From positions 1 to 37,755 of the forward strand of contig JAUSLV010000001.1 in assembly GCA_030645495.1 (NCBI GenBank): a stretch of DNA of 37,755 bases. Direction: 5' to 3'. Position 1 is the first letter of the stretch. Each line of letters begins with the position of its first letter. This document shows, piece after piece, positions 1-8,109 of the stretch. This DNA comes from Actinomycetota bacterium. Lineage in GTDB: Bacteria > Actinomycetota > Acidimicrobiia > Acidimicrobiales > Ilumatobacteraceae. A program made the translations under genes and the position numbers. Below the pieces are notes generated by a model. That model did not search any database. It saw nothing but the letters and a program-made list of their open reading frames with translations, and was not told the origin of the DNA.

Positions 1-285
1 GTTGTCGTGCAGCACCACTTCGCCCGGCCCAGCACCGATGAGGGGCGCGAGCACGTCGCCGACCCGTTGCGGCATGTCGACCCAGTGGTCCCAGCTGCGG
101 ATGAGACCCGTCGCCCAGTCGTCGCGGTACACCTCGGTGAGTCGCTCGAGCGTGCGCTTGGGCGGCATGCCGAGCGAGTTGCCGTCGAGGTAGATCACCG
201 ACTGGTCGGGGATGTGGAAGCGGTCGCGGAACCCGGCCAGCGGGTCGGCCGCGTCGAGAGCGAGGGCATCGTCGCGCGTGATCAC
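1..285 (-). CDS. kynU: Kynureninase, N-terminal part (runs off the window)
   Basis: PLP enzyme that cleaves kynurenine or 3-hydroxykynurenine to (hydroxy)anthranilate and alanine in tryptophan breakdown. Only the first 95 codons are present; the rest lies beyond base 1. The reading starts ITRDDALALDAADPLAGF and contains YLDGNSLG at about residues 34-41 and an LIRSWDHW segment near 65, both typical of the kynureninase N-terminus. The GTG start at 285 is chosen because a TAGAGT hexamer ends 6 nt upstream, the leaderless arrangement repeated across this window. It lies 26 nt beyond the DNA ligase stop on the same strand but has its own promoter signal. No other tryptophan-catabolic gene is visible. 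Family assignment is firm; specificity for the hydroxylated substrate cannot be judged. Confidence 0.85.
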   Translation of the reverse strand, partial: MITRDDALALDAADPLAGFRDRFHIPDQSVIYLDGNSLGMPPKRTLERLTEVYRDDWATGLIRSWDHWVDMPQRVGDVLAPLIGAGPGEVVLHDN

Positions 286-291
286 GCCGCC

Positions 292-297
292 ACTCTA
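292..297 (-). promoter_or_regulatory. -10 hexamer TAGAGT of kynureninase
   Basis: TAGAGT on the minus strand, 6 nt before the GTG start, predicting a leaderless transcript. No convincing -35 box. Confidence 0.55.
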
Positions 298-311
298 GGG
301 ATCAGGCAGTC

Positions 312-1208
312 TCACACGAGGTCGACGAAGCTTGCATGACGGACATGGCCGTCGTTGGTGAACTCGGTGATCTCCACCTGGGCGCGCAGCTGGGGGTGCA
401 CCCAGGTGGCGTCGCCTGTCTGACTGCGCGGGGGCACACGCGGGAACGGGCAGTCGCTGGTGATCAGCGGCCGCATCAGCGACAACAGCGACTCGAGCCG
501 CGCTTGGGTGAAGCCGGTGCCCACGCCACCGGCGAACGCGATCGTGCCGTCGGGCTGGGGCACGCCCACCAGCAGCGCGCCGAACGTGGTTGCCCGCGTG
601 CCGGTGCCGGCGTTGAACCCGCAGATCGTCACCTCCACCTGCAGGCGGTTCTTCACCTTGCGCCAGCTGGGCGAGCGCTTACCGGGTTGGTACATCGACC
701 CGAGGCGCTTGGCCATCACGCCCTCCAACCCACGCTCCGCGCTCGCCGCCAACAGCGCCGCGCCGTCGCCGACGCGGTGTGCCGGCACCAGCCAGTTGGC
801 GCCCGGCTCGATCAGCGCGACCAGCAGCTCACGCCGCTGTTCATAGGGCAAGGCGATCGTGTCCGTGCCGGCGATCTGCAGCACGTCGAACGCGTAGAAC
901 GCCACTTGCGTCTCGTGGCGCTGCATCAGCTCGAAGCTCGGCCGTCCGTCGGCATCCAGCACCACCAACTCGCCGTCGATGATCGCCGCTCCCGCGTTCA
1001 CCGCACCCGCGAACTCGCTCAGCTCTGGGTACTTCGTGGTCACGTCGGCGCCGCTGCTGCTCTGCCAGCGGGTGCCGGCGTCGGCCACGAACGCGAGCGT
1101 GCGGAAGCCGTCCCACTTGATCTCGTACGCCCACTGCTCGTCCTCCGTGGCCGGCGGCAACGAACCCATCGCGGCCTTCATCGGTTCCACCGGGAAGCGC
1201 AGGCTCAT
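312..1208 (-). CDS. ATP-dependent DNA ligase, LigC/LigD-ligase type
   Basis: Seals nicks using ATP through a covalent lysyl-AMP intermediate. Of 298 residues, motif I is EIKWDGFR with adenylated Lys31; DGELVVLD (motif III), EGVMAKR (motif IV) and WRKVK (motif V) follow in order, and an OB-fold-like C-terminal domain carries VEVTICGF. The length fits a free-standing bacterial ligase core with no polymerase or phosphoesterase domains. ATG 1208 is preferred because GAGGTG precedes it by 9 nt; a GTG at 1220, just after the CoA-transferase stop, is the alternative and adds four residues. It follows the CoA-transferase closely and is probably cotranscribed. No Ku gene is visible here, so a role in end joining is unproven; nick or gap repair is equally possible. 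Confidence 0.88.
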   Translation of the reverse strand: MSLRFPVEPMKAAMGSLPPATEDEQWAYEIKWDGFRTLAFVADAGTRWQSSSGADVTTKYPELSEFAGAVNAGAAIIDGELVVLDADGRPSFELMQRHETQVAFYAFDVLQIAGTDTIALPYEQRRELLVALIEPGANWLVPAHRVGDGAALLAASAERGLEGVMAKRLGSMYQPGKRSPSWRKVKNRLQVEVTICGFNAGTGTRATTFGALLVGVPQPDGTIAFAGGVGTGFTQARLESLLSLMRPLITSDCPFPRVPPRSQTGDATWVHPQLRAQVEITEFTNDGHVRHASFVDLV

Positions 1209-1221
1209 CGGGGCGGGCACC

Positions 1222-2439
1222 TCACCGGCGCGGCACCCGGCTGGTGATCACGCCGTCGGCCTCCAGCCGGTCGAGCGTGCCGTCGTCAAGCCCCAGCAGT
1301 TCGGTCAGCACCACGCGGTTGTCCTCGCCACGAAAGCGCGGCTCGCCGTGCAGGCTCACGTCGCTGCCGGCGAAGCGCCACGGTGAGTTGGGCACGCGGA
1401 TCGCGCCCTCACCGCGGTCGCTCACCGGTACCACCGCGGCGCGGTCGTCGGCCCAGTCGGTGGCGCACACGTCGCGCACGGTGCGCAGTCGGCCGACGGC
1501 GAGGTTGTTGGCCGCCATCGCCGCTTCGATCGCCTCCGGGTCGGCCATGGTTCGCGCCCACTCGTGGATCAGCCGCTGGATCTCATCGATGTGTTCCAGC
1601 CGAGTGTGCACGGTGGCGAAGCGCGGCTCGCCGCACAGTTCGGGGCGGCCGATGCTGCGCATGTAGTAGTCGAACGTCGTGTTCTCCGCCGGGTGACCGC
1701 TGATCACCACTCGCTCGCCGTTGGCCGCGGCGACCACGGGGAACTCGTGGGTGCCGAAGCTGCGCACCGTGAACGGAGCCACCTCGTGATCCCACAGCGC
1801 GTCGTGGGCATGCTCGTTCACGTACAGCATCGTCTGCGCCATCGACACGTCGACGCGCTCGCCCACGCCCGTGCGCTCGCGCTGGTACAGCGCAGCCAGC
1901 ACCGCACTGGCGCACTCGAGCGCGGTGTACACGTCGGCGTGGCTGTGGCGGTCGTTGCTGTAGTCGTCGGTGCCGCGGCCAGCGCCCTGAGAGTGGGTGA
2001 TGCCCGTCTCGGCCTGCACTACGCTGGCGTACGCGCGCCGCTGCGCCCATGGCCCGTCCTGCCCGTAGCCGCTGATCGAGGCCACGATCAGCCGCGGGTT
2101 GCGGGTGCGCAGCACGTCGGCCCCCAGCCCAAGGCGCTCCATCACGCCGGGGCGGAAGTTCTCGACCAGCACGTCGCAGTGGCCGGCGAGTTGTGCCAGC
2201 AGGTCGCGCCCCTCAGGGCGGCCGAGGTCGATGCTGATGCAGCGCTTGCCCGCGTTCTGCTGTGCGAAGTAGCTGGCGATGCTGTTGATGCGCGGCGAGG
2301 TGGCGCGGGTGATGTCGCCCTCCGGCGGCTCCACCTTGATCACCTCCGCGCCCATGTCGCACAACATGCGCGTGCAGTGCGGCCCGGCGAGCACACGGGT
2401 GAGATCGAGCACGCGGATCCCGGTGAGCGGAGCTGCCAT
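1222..2439 (-). CDS. CaiB/BaiF (class III) CoA-transferase
   Basis: Moves CoA between acyl-CoA and a free carboxylic acid, typically in breakdown of unusual acids. The 405-residue protein opens with MAAPLTGIRVLDLTRVLAGP and AEVIKVEPPEGD, the classic family N-terminus, then VLVENFRPGVMERLGLG and ISGYGQDGPW. Asp169 in SHADVYTA aligns with the catalytic aspartate of formyl-CoA transferase. Length is normal. An open frame continues upstream to 2661, but that part is antisense to the next gene and lacks family similarity, so ATG 2439 is used. It starts 10 nt after the MmcQ-like gene stop and is followed by the DNA ligase, all on the minus strand. The acid substrate cannot be told from sequence. 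Confidence 0.92.
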   Translation of the reverse strand: MAAPLTGIRVLDLTRVLAGPHCTRMLCDMGAEVIKVEPPEGDITRATSPRINSIASYFAQQNAGKRCISIDLGRPEGRDLLAQLAGHCDVLVENFRPGVMERLGLGADVLRTRNPRLIVASISGYGQDGPWAQRRAYASVVQAETGITHSQGAGRGTDDYSNDRHSHADVYTALECASAVLAALYQRERTGVGERVDVSMAQTMLYVNEHAHDALWDHEVAPFTVRSFGTHEFPVVAAANGERVVISGHPAENTTFDYYMRSIGRPELCGEPRFATVHTRLEHIDEIQRLIHEWARTMADPEAIEAAMAANNLAVGRLRTVRDVCATDWADDRAAVVPVSDRGEGAIRVPNSPWRFAGSDVSLHGEPRFRGEDNRVVLTELLGLDDGTLDRLEADGVITSRVPRR

Positions 2440-2449
2440 CGGGGCGACG

Positions 2450-2827
2450 CTACCCCTTGGTATGAGGGTTGGCGATGTGCGCGTGGGCGTCGGTGAGGTG
2501 CAACTCGACGAGGTCCCAGTCGATCGGGCCGGCGTCGAGGTAGATACCCACCCACCCACGGCCGCCGTAGTACGGCGGGCGGAAGTACTGGGTGGGCTGC
2601 GCGTCCACGAGTTGCTCCTGCGCGCCCGGCGGTGCGGCGAACACCACCGCGTTGCGATCATCGTGGTGGTGGTCCCAGGTGGTGGCGAACTGACGAGCCT
2701 TCGCTCCCTTGCCCACCGACCACGCGAGTTCGCCGTGGCTGGTCTTCTCGCTCACCTCGGGCAAGCCTGCGCAGATCGTCTGGAGGCGTGCCCACAGGTC
2801 GGGTGCACTTGGGCGCAGCACGTTCAT
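2450..2827 (-). CDS. MmcQ/YjbR family protein
   Basis: Small (125 aa) protein of the MmcQ/YjbR fold, which resembles a DNA-binding double-wing domain but has no settled function. The signature is an N-terminal helix (LWARLQTICAGLPEVSEKTSHG), a strand with the basic segment KARQFATT, and the C-terminal GGRGWVGIYLDAGPIDWDLV with a final helix. Start ATG 2827 is supported by TACCGT ending 7 nt upstream. The gene is divergent from the alpha-mannosidase (37 bp between starts) and is followed after 10 nt by the CoA-transferase, so the three minus-strand genes probably form one transcript. The shared intergenic space suggests joint regulation with the mannosidase, but nothing in the protein points to sugar metabolism. 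Confidence 0.82.
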   Translation of the reverse strand: MNVLRPSAPDLWARLQTICAGLPEVSEKTSHGELAWSVGKGAKARQFATTWDHHHDDRNAVVFAAPPGAQEQLVDAQPTQYFRPPYYGGRGWVGIYLDAGPIDWDLVELHLTDAHAHIANPHTKG

Positions 2828-2833
2828 CGAACC

Positions 2834-2846
2834 GACGGTAGCCGTC
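2834..2846. promoter_or_regulatory. Palindrome between divergent promoters (possible operator)
   Basis: GACGG-TAG-CCGTC, a perfect 5-bp inverted repeat with a 3-bp centre, covers one -10 box and lies upstream of the other. Its place suits a repressor site controlling both genes. Short palindromes are common in GC-rich DNA, so this is tentative. Confidence 0.3.
2835..2840 (-). promoter_or_regulatory. -10 hexamer TACCGT of the MmcQ-like gene
   Basis: TACCGT on the minus strand, 7 nt before ATG 2827. It sits inside the palindrome at 2834-2846 and 11 bp from the opposing -10 of the mannosidase, so the two promoters overlap. Confidence 0.6.
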
Positions 2847-2851
2847 TGCAA

Positions 2852-2857
2852 TAGCCT
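2852..2857 (+). promoter_or_regulatory. -10 hexamer TAGCCT of the alpha-mannosidase
   Basis: TAGCCT lies 6 nt before ATG 2864, giving a leaderless transcript and supporting that start. Confidence 0.6.
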
Positions 2858-2863
2858 CACCGT

Positions 2864-5800
2864 ATGCACGACGACTCGGTGTTGGTGGAGCGACGCATCC
2901 GGCGCGAGTTGGGCGAACGCGTGTTGCCGGCGATGTACCGCGCCAGCGTGCCGATGACCGTGACCGCGTGGGACGCGCCGGGTGAGCCGGTGCCGTACGC
3001 CGAGGCGATGGCCGCCATGGCGTCGGGTGCGCGGCCCTTCGCCGTCGGCGACAAGTGGAGCCGCCCGTGGGGCACCACCTGGTTCCGCTTCACTGGGCAG
3101 GTACCACCCGAGTGGCTGGGTACCTCGATCGAGGCGGTGATCGACCTCGGCTTCCACCCCGACTCGGCCGGGTTCCAATCCGAGGGGCTGGTGTGGGCGC
3201 CCGGTGCCGATGGCCGTGGCGAGCCGGTGCAGGGCATCCACCCGCGGCGCACCGCGGTGCCGCTGAATGTCACTGCCGCCGGCCCGCTGGAGTTGGTGGT
3301 GGAGGCCGCGGCCAATCCTGCCTTCCCGATGGTGGGCCGGCAGATGGGCCACCTCGGCTCGCTGAGCACCGCCGGCGACCAGCCGATCTACACGTTGCGC
3401 CAGGCCTCGCTGGCCGTGCGCGACGATGAGGTGTTCCACCTGCTGCTCGACGTGGAAGTGCTCTTGGGTGTGATGGCCGCGCTGCCTGCTACGAGCAAGC
3501 GTCGGCAGCGACTGTTGCGCGAGTTGGAAGCCGCGTTCGACGTGCTCGACCTGCACGACGTGCACAGCACCGCGGCCGCGGCGCGCAAGGTGCTGGCACC
3601 AGCGCTCGCGCAACCGGCCGTCGCCAGCGCGCACCAGGTGGTGGCCGTCGGCCACGCGCACATCGACACGGCCTGGCTGTGGCCGCTGCGCGAGACCGTG
3701 CGCAAGTGCGCCCGCACGTTCGCCTCGGCGACGCAGATGATGGACCTGTACCCCGAGTACCGGTTCGTGTGCTCGCAGGCCGCGCAGTACGACTGGATCG
3801 AGCGGCTGTACCCGCCGTTGTTCGAGCGCATCCGCGAGCGGGTGGCGCGTGGGCAGTGGCAGCCGGTGGGCGGCATGTGGGTGGAAGCCGATATGAACCT
3901 GCCCAGCGGCGAGAGCCTGGTGCGCCAGATGGTGCACGGCCAGCGCTACTTCGAGTCGCGCTTCGGCGTGCGGTGCAACGAGGTCTGGATCCCCGACGTG
4001 TTCGGCTACCCGGCGTCGCTGCCGCAGATCTTCCGCGCCGGCGGGTGCGAGCGGTTCGTCACCCAGAAGCTCAGCTGGAACAAGCAGAACCGCTTCCCGC
4101 ACAGCACGTTCCAGTGGCAGGGCCTCGACGGCTCGCAGGTGCTCACCCACTTCCCGCCAGTCGACACCTACAACGCCACGATCGTCGGCGAGGAGTTGGT
4201 GCACAGCGAGCAGAACTTCAAGGAGCACGGTTGGAGCGACGTGTCGCTGATGCCGTTCGGTCACGGCAACGGTGGCGGCGGCCCCACGCGCGAGATGATC
4301 GAGCGCGCCCGCCGTGTCGCCGACCTCGATGGCGCACCGCGCGTGCGCCAGGGCACCACCGACGAGTTCTTCGCGCAGGTGGAGGCCGAGATCGCCGGCG
4401 GCGCGCCCGCGCCGGTGTGGAGCGGCGAGCTGTACTTCGAGATGCACCGCGGCACACTCACCAGCCAGGCAGCAACAAAGGTCGGCAACCGTCGCTGCGA
4501 AGGCCTGCTGCGCGAGGCCGAGCTGTGGTGGGCCGCCGCCGGCCCTGTGCCGGCCGAGGTGACGGCCGAGCTGGAGACGCTGTGGAAGGACGTGCTGCTG
4601 CAGCAGTTCCACGACATCATCCCCGGCTCGTCGATCACCTGGGTCTACGAGGACGCCGAAGCCGCGCACACGCGGGTGGCAGCACGGCTGCAGGAACTGA
4701 TCGCGCAGGCGCTCGCGCGAGTCACGCCACCCACGCCATCGCTGGCCAACGCGGCGAGCACCGGTGAGCGCCGCGAGGTCGTTGCAACTGCAACAGCACC
4801 AGCGGGTGATGGCCTGGTACAGCTGCTGCACGACGGCACGCATGCGTTCCTCGCGTACGTACCTGCGCTCGGCACGGCCCCGATCGTGGCCCAGCCGCTC
4901 GACGATGTCGTCACCGTCACCGAGCACTCGTTCGCCAACGGCCACCTTGCGGTCAACTGGGACCTCGACGGCACGATCACCTCGATCATGGACGTACGCG
5001 CCGCGCGCGAGTTGCTGCCCGTCGGCAAGAAGCTGTCGCTGGAACTCGCGCCCGATCACCCGATCGAGTACGACGCGTGGGACGTGGAGGAGTGGACCCT
5101 CAGCCTCGGTGCCGAGGTGGGTGGGGTGCAGTCGGTGGCGATCATCGACGACGGCCCGCTGGTGGCCACGTTGCGCGTGCTGCGCGAGTTCGGGCGCAGC
5201 ACGGTGCAACAGGACATCACCCTGCGCGCCGGTAGCCCGCGCCTCGACATCTCGTTCGACATCGACTGGTTCGAGGACGAGAAGCTGCTGTCGTTGATGG
5301 TGCCGCTCGACGTGCATGCGCGCGACGCGGCCTGCGACATCCAGTTCGGCCATGTCATGCGCCCCACGCACGCCAGCACGTCGTGGGATGCGGCCAAGTT
5401 CGAGGTGTGCGCGCACCGCTACGTCGACGTGAGCGAGCCTGGCTTCGGCGTCGCCGTGCTGAACGACGGCCGCTACGGCCACGGTGTGCAGGACGGCGGC
5501 ATCCGCGTGTCGTTGCTGCGGGCAGCGAAGTTCCCCTCACCCGTGCAAGACCACGGCTCGCACCAGGTGCGCCTGGCGATCCTGCCCCATGGCCCTGGAC
5601 TGCACGACGTGCTGCGCGAGGCTGAGGCCCTCAACGCGCCGCTGCGCGAGGTGCTGCCCGGCGAGGCCGACGTGGCTGCGCCGCCCGTGGTGCGTCTCGA
5701 TCACCCTGGCGTGCAGGTGAGCGCGGTGAAGCGCGCCGACGACGGCAGCGGCGACCTGATCGTGCGCCTCTACGAAGCCTGCGGGGCGCGCACGTCGTGC

Positions 5801-5941
5801 ACGGTCGCGATGCGCACCCGGATCAGCGAGGCCGCCAGCTGCAACCTGTTGGAAGAGCCGCAGCACGCATTCGAGGTGGGTGACGGCATCGTCGCGCTCA
5901 CCCTGCGCCCCTTCGAGTTGGTCACCCTCCGGCTCAAGTAG
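2864..5941 (+). CDS. Alpha-mannosidase, glycoside hydrolase family 38
   Basis: Retaining, metal-dependent exo-alpha-mannosidase. The 1025-residue protein has the full GH38 layout: an N-terminal beta domain (to about 250), the catalytic domain starting VGHAHIDTAWLWPLRE, a helical bundle (about 540-620, ending LLQQFHDIIPGSSI) and large C-terminal beta domains. Metal ligands include His266 and Asp268 of HIDTAW; Asp378 in WIPDVFGY is the expected nucleophile. GGMWVEADMNLPSGES and FGHGNGGGGPT are also family-typical. There is no signal peptide or membrane segment, so it should act in the cytoplasm on imported mannosides or oligosaccharides. It is a single gene with its own leaderless promoter; no sugar transporter is nearby. 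Its stop overlaps the convergent M20 gene by 8 bp. Linkage specificity is unknown. Confidence 0.95.
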   Translation: MHDDSVLVERRIRRELGERVLPAMYRASVPMTVTAWDAPGEPVPYAEAMAAMASGARPFAVGDKWSRPWGTTWFRFTGQVPPEWLGTSIEAVIDLGFHPDSAGFQSEGLVWAPGADGRGEPVQGIHPRRTAVPLNVTAAGPLELVVEAAANPAFPMVGRQMGHLGSLSTAGDQPIYTLRQASLAVRDDEVFHLLLDVEVLLGVMAALPATSKRRQRLLRELEAAFDVLDLHDVHSTAAAARKVLAPALAQPAVASAHQVVAVGHAHIDTAWLWPLRETVRKCARTFASATQMMDLYPEYRFVCSQAAQYDWIERLYPPLFERIRERVARGQWQPVGGMWVEADMNLPSGESLVRQMVHGQRYFESRFGVRCNEVWIPDVFGYPASLPQIFRAGGCERFVTQKLSWNKQNRFPHSTFQWQGLDGSQVLTHFPPVDTYNATIVGEELVHSEQNFKEHGWSDVSLMPFGHGNGGGGPTREMIERARRVADLDGAPRVRQGTTDEFFAQVEAEIAGGAPAPVWSGELYFEMHRGTLTSQAATKVGNRRCEGLLREAELWWAAAGPVPAEVTAELETLWKDVLLQQFHDIIPGSSITWVYEDAEAAHTRVAARLQELIAQALARVTPPTPSLANAASTGERREVVATATAPAGDGLVQLLHDGTHAFLAYVPALGTAPIVAQPLDDVVTVTEHSFANGHLAVNWDLDGTITSIMDVRAARELLPVGKKLSLELAPDHPIEYDAWDVEEWTLSLGAEVGGVQSVAIIDDGPLVATLRVLREFGRSTVQQDITLRAGSPRLDISFDIDWFEDEKLLSLMVPLDVHARDAACDIQFGHVMRPTHASTSWDAAKFEVCAHRYVDVSEPGFGVAVLNDGRYGHGVQDGGIRVSLLRAAKFPSPVQDHGSHQVRLAILPHGPGLHDVLREAEALNAPLREVLPGEADVAAPPVVRLDHPGVQVSAVKRADDGSGDLIVRLYEACGARTSCTVAMRTRISEAASCNLLEEPQHAFEVGDGIVALTLRPFELVTLRLK

Positions 5942-7175
5942 CCGCGGTGCCGGCGAGGTGGCGCAGGGCCATCGCGCCGTAGACCGCGATGCCGTTCACC
6001 ATCGCCCCTTCGTCGAACACCACGCGGTTCGAGTGGTTGGGCGCGGCGTTGGCCGGGTTGCGATCGGGGGCCGTGCCGCCGAGGAACAGCATCGCCCCGG
6101 GTACCCGGTTGAGCACGTAGCTGAAGTCTTCCGCGCCCATGATCGGGTGCGGCAGCTTCACCGTCGCGTGCTTGCCGACCACCTCACCGGCGACGTCGAG
6201 CGCGAAGTCGGCCGAGCCCGGGTGATTCACCGTGACCGGGTAGCCGTCGTGGAAGTCGATCGTGACGGCCGCGTCGTGCGCCGCGCTGACGCCCTCGGCC
6301 ACGCGACGGATGCCGTCGCGCACCTTGGCCCGGGTGCGCTCGCTGATCGCGCGGATCGTGCCTTCGATCACGGCGGTCTCGGGGATCACGTTGTTGGTGG
6401 TGCCTGCGGTGATGCGCCCTACCGTCACCACCGTCGGGTCGAACACGTCGATCGTGCGCGTCACCATCGTCTGCAGCGCCTGCACGATCTCGCACGCGAT
6501 GGGAATCGGGTCGAGCGCCTGGTGCGGCTGGCTGGCGTGCCCGCCGCGCCCGGTGACCGTGATCAGCATCTGGTCGGCGGAAGCCATGATCGAGCCGCCG
6601 CGGGTGGCGATCCAGCCGCTGGGCAGGTTGGAACTGATGTGCAGCGCATACGCACCGGTGATCGGCGAGTCGCTGCCATCGGGTCGCGCCGGAACGTCGA
6701 GCAGGCCCTCGTTGAGCATGAACTCGGCGCCGCCGAAGCCCTCCTCGCCGGGCTGGAACATGAACAGCACGCGGCCGGGAATGTCGGCGCGGCGGGCGCT
6801 GAGCAGCTTCGCCGCGCCCACCAGCATCGCGGTGTGCGTGTCGTGCCCGCACGCGTGCATCGCGCCCTCGATCGAGCTCTCGAACTCGAGGTCGGTGTCC
6901 TCGTGCAGCGGCAGCGCATCCATGTCGCCGCGCAAGAGCACCGTGGGGCCGGGCAGGCCACCCTCGAGCACTGCGGCGACACCGCTGGTGGTGCTGTGCT
7001 GTGTGACGGTGAGCGGCAGGCCCTCCAGCGCACCGAGCACGTGCTCGCGCGTGACCGGCAGGTCGTTGCCCAGCTCGGGCCAGCGGTGCAGTGCGCGCCG
7101 CAGCGCCACGGTCTCGCTGAACAGCCCGTGGGCTTCCTCGCGCAGTGTCGCCGTCAGTGCAGGGTCGAGGTCCAT
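5934..7175 (-). CDS. M20D family amidohydrolase (hippurate/IAA-amino acid hydrolase-like)
   Basis: Dinuclear-metal hydrolase that removes N-acyl groups from amino acids or related amides. The 413-residue protein shows LLRGDMDALPL with the first metal aspartate, HACGHDTHTAMLVGAA, FMFQPGEEGFGGAEFM with the catalytic Glu pair, a dimerisation domain from about 190 (ITVTGRGGHASQPHQALDPI), and a C-terminal HPIMGAEDFSYVL metal segment followed by a PNHSN motif. All catalytic motifs are intact. No signal peptide, so cytoplasmic. ATG 7175 is supported by TAGCAT 7 nt upstream; the open frame continues upstream only antisense to the Nudix gene. Divergent from the Nudix gene with starts 20 bp apart. The natural substrate is unknown. 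Confidence 0.92.
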   Translation of the reverse strand: MDLDPALTATLREEAHGLFSETVALRRALHRWPELGNDLPVTREHVLGALEGLPLTVTQHSTTSGVAAVLEGGLPGPTVLLRGDMDALPLHEDTDLEFESSIEGAMHACGHDTHTAMLVGAAKLLSARRADIPGRVLFMFQPGEEGFGGAEFMLNEGLLDVPARPDGSDSPITGAYALHISSNLPSGWIATRGGSIMASADQMLITVTGRGGHASQPHQALDPIPIACEIVQALQTMVTRTIDVFDPTVVTVGRITAGTTNNVIPETAVIEGTIRAISERTRAKVRDGIRRVAEGVSAAHDAAVTIDFHDGYPVTVNHPGSADFALDVAGEVVGKHATVKLPHPIMGAEDFSYVLNRVPGAMLFLGGTAPDRNPANAAPNHSNRVVFDEGAMVNGIAVYGAMALRHLAGTAAT

Positions 7176-7181
7176 GCGCGC

Positions 7182-7188
7182 GATGCTA
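7182..7188. promoter_or_regulatory. Shared two-way -10 element of the M20 and Nudix genes
   Basis: On the minus strand TAGCAT (7183-7188) lies 7 nt before ATG 7175. On the plus strand GATGCT (7182-7187) lies 7 nt before GTG 7195. The same 7 bp thus reads as a -10 on both strands, with the conserved A2 and T6 in each. Confidence 0.5.
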
Positions 7189-7194
7189 GGCACC

Positions 7195-7701
7195 GTGGCG
7201 AACGAACCCCCGACGGAGCTGGTGGACATCGTCGATGACGACGACCACGTGGTCGCCACGGTGCCGCGCGCCGAGATGCGCGCCGGCCGGCTGCAGCACC
7301 GCGCCGTGTCGATCGCCGTGCTCGGCAGCGACGGCAGGTTGCTGGTGCACCGCCGCGCCGACACGAAGGATGTGTGGCCCGGCATGTGGGACATCGCCGC
7401 CGGCGGCGTGGTGGCCGCGGGTGAGGGCTACGACGATGCCGCCCGCCGCGAGTTGGCCGAGGAGCTGGGCATCGTGGCGCACCAGCTGGTGCACCTGGGC
7501 ACCGGTCGCTATGCCGACGAGGCCGTGGCGATGATCGGGCGCGGCTACCTCACCGTGCACGACGGCCCGTTCACGTTCACCGACGGCGAGATCGCCGAGG
7601 TGCGCTGGGTCGATCGTGCCGACCTTGCCGCGTTGATGGCCGCCGAGGTGTTCGTGCCCGACAACGTGACGCTGCTGCTGCCGCTGCTCGACCTGCCCTG
7701 A
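7195..7701 (+). CDS. Nudix hydrolase
   Basis: Hydrolase of nucleoside-diphosphate-linked compounds or, in related proteins, an isopentenyl-diphosphate-isomerase-like fold. The Nudix box is complete: GGVVAAGEGYDDAARRELAE followed by ELGI fits GX5EX7REUXEEXGU. The preceding HRRADTKDVWPGMWDIAAGG matches the IDI/YfcD-type subfamily. 168 aa from GTG 7195; ATG 7183 (four residues longer) would overlap the -10 hexamer, so the GTG is preferred. Cytoplasmic, with no extra domain. It is divergent from the M20 gene and probably monocistronic. Substrate unknown. Confidence 0.88.
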   Translation: MANEPPTELVDIVDDDDHVVATVPRAEMRAGRLQHRAVSIAVLGSDGRLLVHRRADTKDVWPGMWDIAAGGVVAAGEGYDDAARRELAEELGIVAHQLVHLGTGRYADEAVAMIGRGYLTVHDGPFTFTDGEIAEVRWVDRADLAALMAAEVFVPDNVTLLLPLLDLP

Positions 7702-7799
7702 GCCGCCGAGGTCGCCGGAAGATTCTGCCGCTTTCGCTCGCTCGCCGTACCCAGTGAGGGTGTCGCACCGCATTCGGCGGCGCACGGAAGGAGACAGCA

Positions 7800-8069
7800 A
7801 TGACCATGTACGGCGCGAACCCCGAGCAGCTGGCATCACTGGGCCGCACGCTCAAGCAGCAGATCACCACGATCGAGGGTGTGATGAGCACGGTCAGCTC
7901 GATGCTCTCGGGCACCACGTGGGTGGGCCCCGCCCGCGACCGGTTCGAGCAGGACTGGAACACCTCGTTCCGCACCGCCCTCGGCAAGCTGAACCAGGCG
8001 TTCGACGCGGCCGGCGGCGACTGCATCGCCCGCAGCAACGACCTGATGCGCGTGATGGGCGCGCGGTAA
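7800..8069 (+). CDS. WXG100 family (ESAT-6-like) protein
   Basis: Small helical-hairpin protein (89 aa) of the type exported by type VII secretion in actinobacteria. The central turn carries GTTWVGPARDRF (W-x-G, about residues 39-41), flanked by two amphipathic helices. The C-terminus (AFDAAGGDCIARSNDLMRVMGAR) lacks a clear YxxxD/E export signal. Unlike most genes here it has a good ribosome site, GAAGGAG 6 nt before ATG 7800. No EccC ATPase, partner or toxin gene adjoins it, so it is an orphan here; any ESX apparatus must be elsewhere. Confidence 0.85.
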   Translation: MTMYGANPEQLASLGRTLKQQITTIEGVMSTVSSMLSGTTWVGPARDRFEQDWNTSFRTALGKLNQAFDAAGGDCIARSNDLMRVMGAR

Positions 8070-8071
8070 CT

Positions 8072-8102
8072 CTGTACGTAACGGTACCACCATGCTGTAC
8101 GT
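8072..8102. repeat. Direct repeats CTGTACGT upstream of vapB (possible operator)
   Basis: CTGTACGT occurs at 8072-8079 and 8095-8102, 23 bp apart, just ahead of the antitoxin start; the second copy overlaps its -10 box. A GGTACC palindrome lies between. This placement suits VapB/VapBC autorepression. Confidence 0.4.
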
Positions 8103-8103
8103 T
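8098..8103 (+). promoter_or_regulatory. -10 hexamer TACGTT of the vapBC pair
   Basis: TACGTT lies 6 nt before ATG 8110, giving a leaderless antitoxin mRNA and favouring that start over the ATG at 8092. Confidence 0.55.
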
Positions 8104-8109
8104 GTCGAC

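Noticed and set aside
2450-5482. A 1010-codon minus-strand open frame opposite the alpha-mannosidase
   Set aside because: It is His/Arg/Val-rich antisense of a GC-rich gene with no domain; only its last 125 codons (the MmcQ-like gene from 2827) are real.
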